Shown: in pieces, positions 31,753 through 32,632 of the stretch | Layout: every line of letters starts with the position of its first letter | How positions within the stretch are numbered: position 1 is the stretch's first letter | Source of the DNA: Apostichopus californicus | Taxonomy: Eukaryota > Echinodermata > Holothuroidea > Aspidochirotida > Stichopodidae | Length of the DNA stretch: 32,632 bases | Assembly: GCA_020650975.1 (NCBI GenBank) | Contig: JAIPMN010000301.1 | Coordinates: forward strand, 1 to 32,632 | Direction: 5' to 3' | Notes under the pieces: generated by a model | What the model was told of the DNA's origin: nothing | Database searches by the model: none | What the model saw: the letters and a program-made list of their open reading frames with translations, nothing else | Program-made: the position numbers and the translations under genes

Positions 31753-32632
31753 ACTGTATAGTTCAATATACTTTGAATCATTAACCCAGAGTGCTGAACA
31801 AATATAATTTGTCATTTCAAACCATTGAATCAAGGTTTTAGATGTATATACTTTACAGTCAGGTCTAACTACTGTCGAAGTGATCAACATTGGAGAGATT
31901 TACTGCACTCACCTCTCTAACCCATCTCGAGGCAATGGAGTTTGCTTTACATGTACAGTATATGTTGCGCACACTGTTAATACCCAAGCAGCTGGTTGCA
32001 TTTAATACTAAATTTACATTAATCCTCTTTCCATTACATCCCTTTTGTTCCGTGTTGATTAAATCTTTGCTTGTCTTACTGTGGTATCTACCCAATCTGT
32101 TCTCTTCATGCATACCTGGCATCATCCATAAAACAGACTTGTCTCTTGGCCAATTATTTGAATAGTTCTCTTATAAATATTTTGTGGACTGTTCTTCACT
32201 TTGTACTATTGACAAGACAACAGTTGAATTCATGAACCACATTATGCTACTTTCCATCAGACCCAGTAAGTAATTAGTGCAATGTGCCGGAAAAAAGGAA
32301 AACTCTACAAAGGATCTCCCCCCCCCATGTAGCAAATCTATGCAATTAGCTGGTAATTAGTTTTTCAGCACCAGTTAATGACCACGTGCCCAATGTCTTT
32401 CTTTTTGTTCTTCTTTCTGGACAAGTAGAGTGAGCTCTCTAGATGCCTGTATAGTGGTAACTACCTTTCCTGTGTAAAGTGTAATACTGTAGGGTACAGT
32501 ACTTATGTTATATACGTATATGCAAAAGGATAGATTTTTGGTTTTAAGTAGGTACAGTAGTCACTTTTTTGTTTGAGGTATGAATATTTTTTGTCCACAT
32601 TTGTCTTTTGTTGCTAGAACTAGTACATATAT

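Larger units (their letters stand above)
26721..32632. other. ARID2 intron 3 (5' part), runs to window end
   Basis: I looked for a following exon coding a YLEKYEK-like continuation after an AG plus one base and did not find it. The stretch holds a G9 run (26818-26826), a diverged ~115-bp duplication (27698-28047), TAGGCCTA at 27442 and 30859, and a MITE (31364-31746). Open frames such as 28505-28723, 29680-29871, 30713-30982 and 31890-32165 have no recognisable content. Confidence 0.6.

Overview
This is a eukaryotic (animal) genomic window. It is AT-rich, with short GT-AG-bounded exons, multi-hundred-base to multi-kilobase introns, micro- and minisatellites, two small DNA transposons and a tRNA-like retroelement. 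The two recognisable genes (a CLCA-family channel regulator and ARID2) are animal genes. The style of the non-coding DNA (many C/G homopolymers, recurrent TAGGCCTA palindrome, invertebrate-sized introns) suggests a marine invertebrate. An echinoderm is my best guess, but the sequence alone does not fix the taxon.

Region 1 (1-7654, + strand) holds the 3' part of a CLCA gene. Ten exons join in a single open frame of 629 residues plus stop, with matching phases at every junction. They run from the middle of the von Willebrand A domain, through the beta-rich domain and a fibronectin type III-like domain, to one transmembrane helix and a 41-residue tail. The upstream exons (signal peptide, metallopeptidase-like domain, start of VWA) lie outside the window. 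The introns contain a 133-bp tandem repeat that has copied the 3' splice site plus the first ~45 bases of the third visible exon, a ~17-bp G-poor minisatellite, and a long TTTCATCTA array that forms the pyrimidine tract of the eighth visible exon.

Region 2 (7655-19623) has no protein gene I can support. It begins with a probable 3' UTR (candidate poly(A) signals near 8173 and 10165). It then holds a tRNA-like/SINE head split by a 128-bp retroposed insert with an 18-bp target duplication, several short tandem duplications, a degenerate repeat with a GGAAT..GGAC core, a LINE/SINE-like 3' tail hairpin, an assembly gap of ten Ns flanked by a 28-bp duplication, and a hAT-like MITE with 8-bp target duplications. 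The last several hundred bases are the likely promoter and 5' UTR of ARID2.

Region 3 (19624-32632, + strand) holds the first three coding exons of ARID2, the BAF200-type subunit of PBAF chromatin remodellers. Together they encode most of the ARID DNA-binding domain. The rest of the gene is downstream of the window. Its introns hold a C/T-rich tract, a twin E-box duplication, a 12-bp minisatellite of about 670 bp, a diverged ~115-bp direct duplication and a second MITE that shares internal modules with the first. The two genes lie in the same orientation and I see no functional link between them beyond adjacency. I found no undescribed multi-gene system. The most notable structure is the repeated splice acceptor in the CLCA gene.
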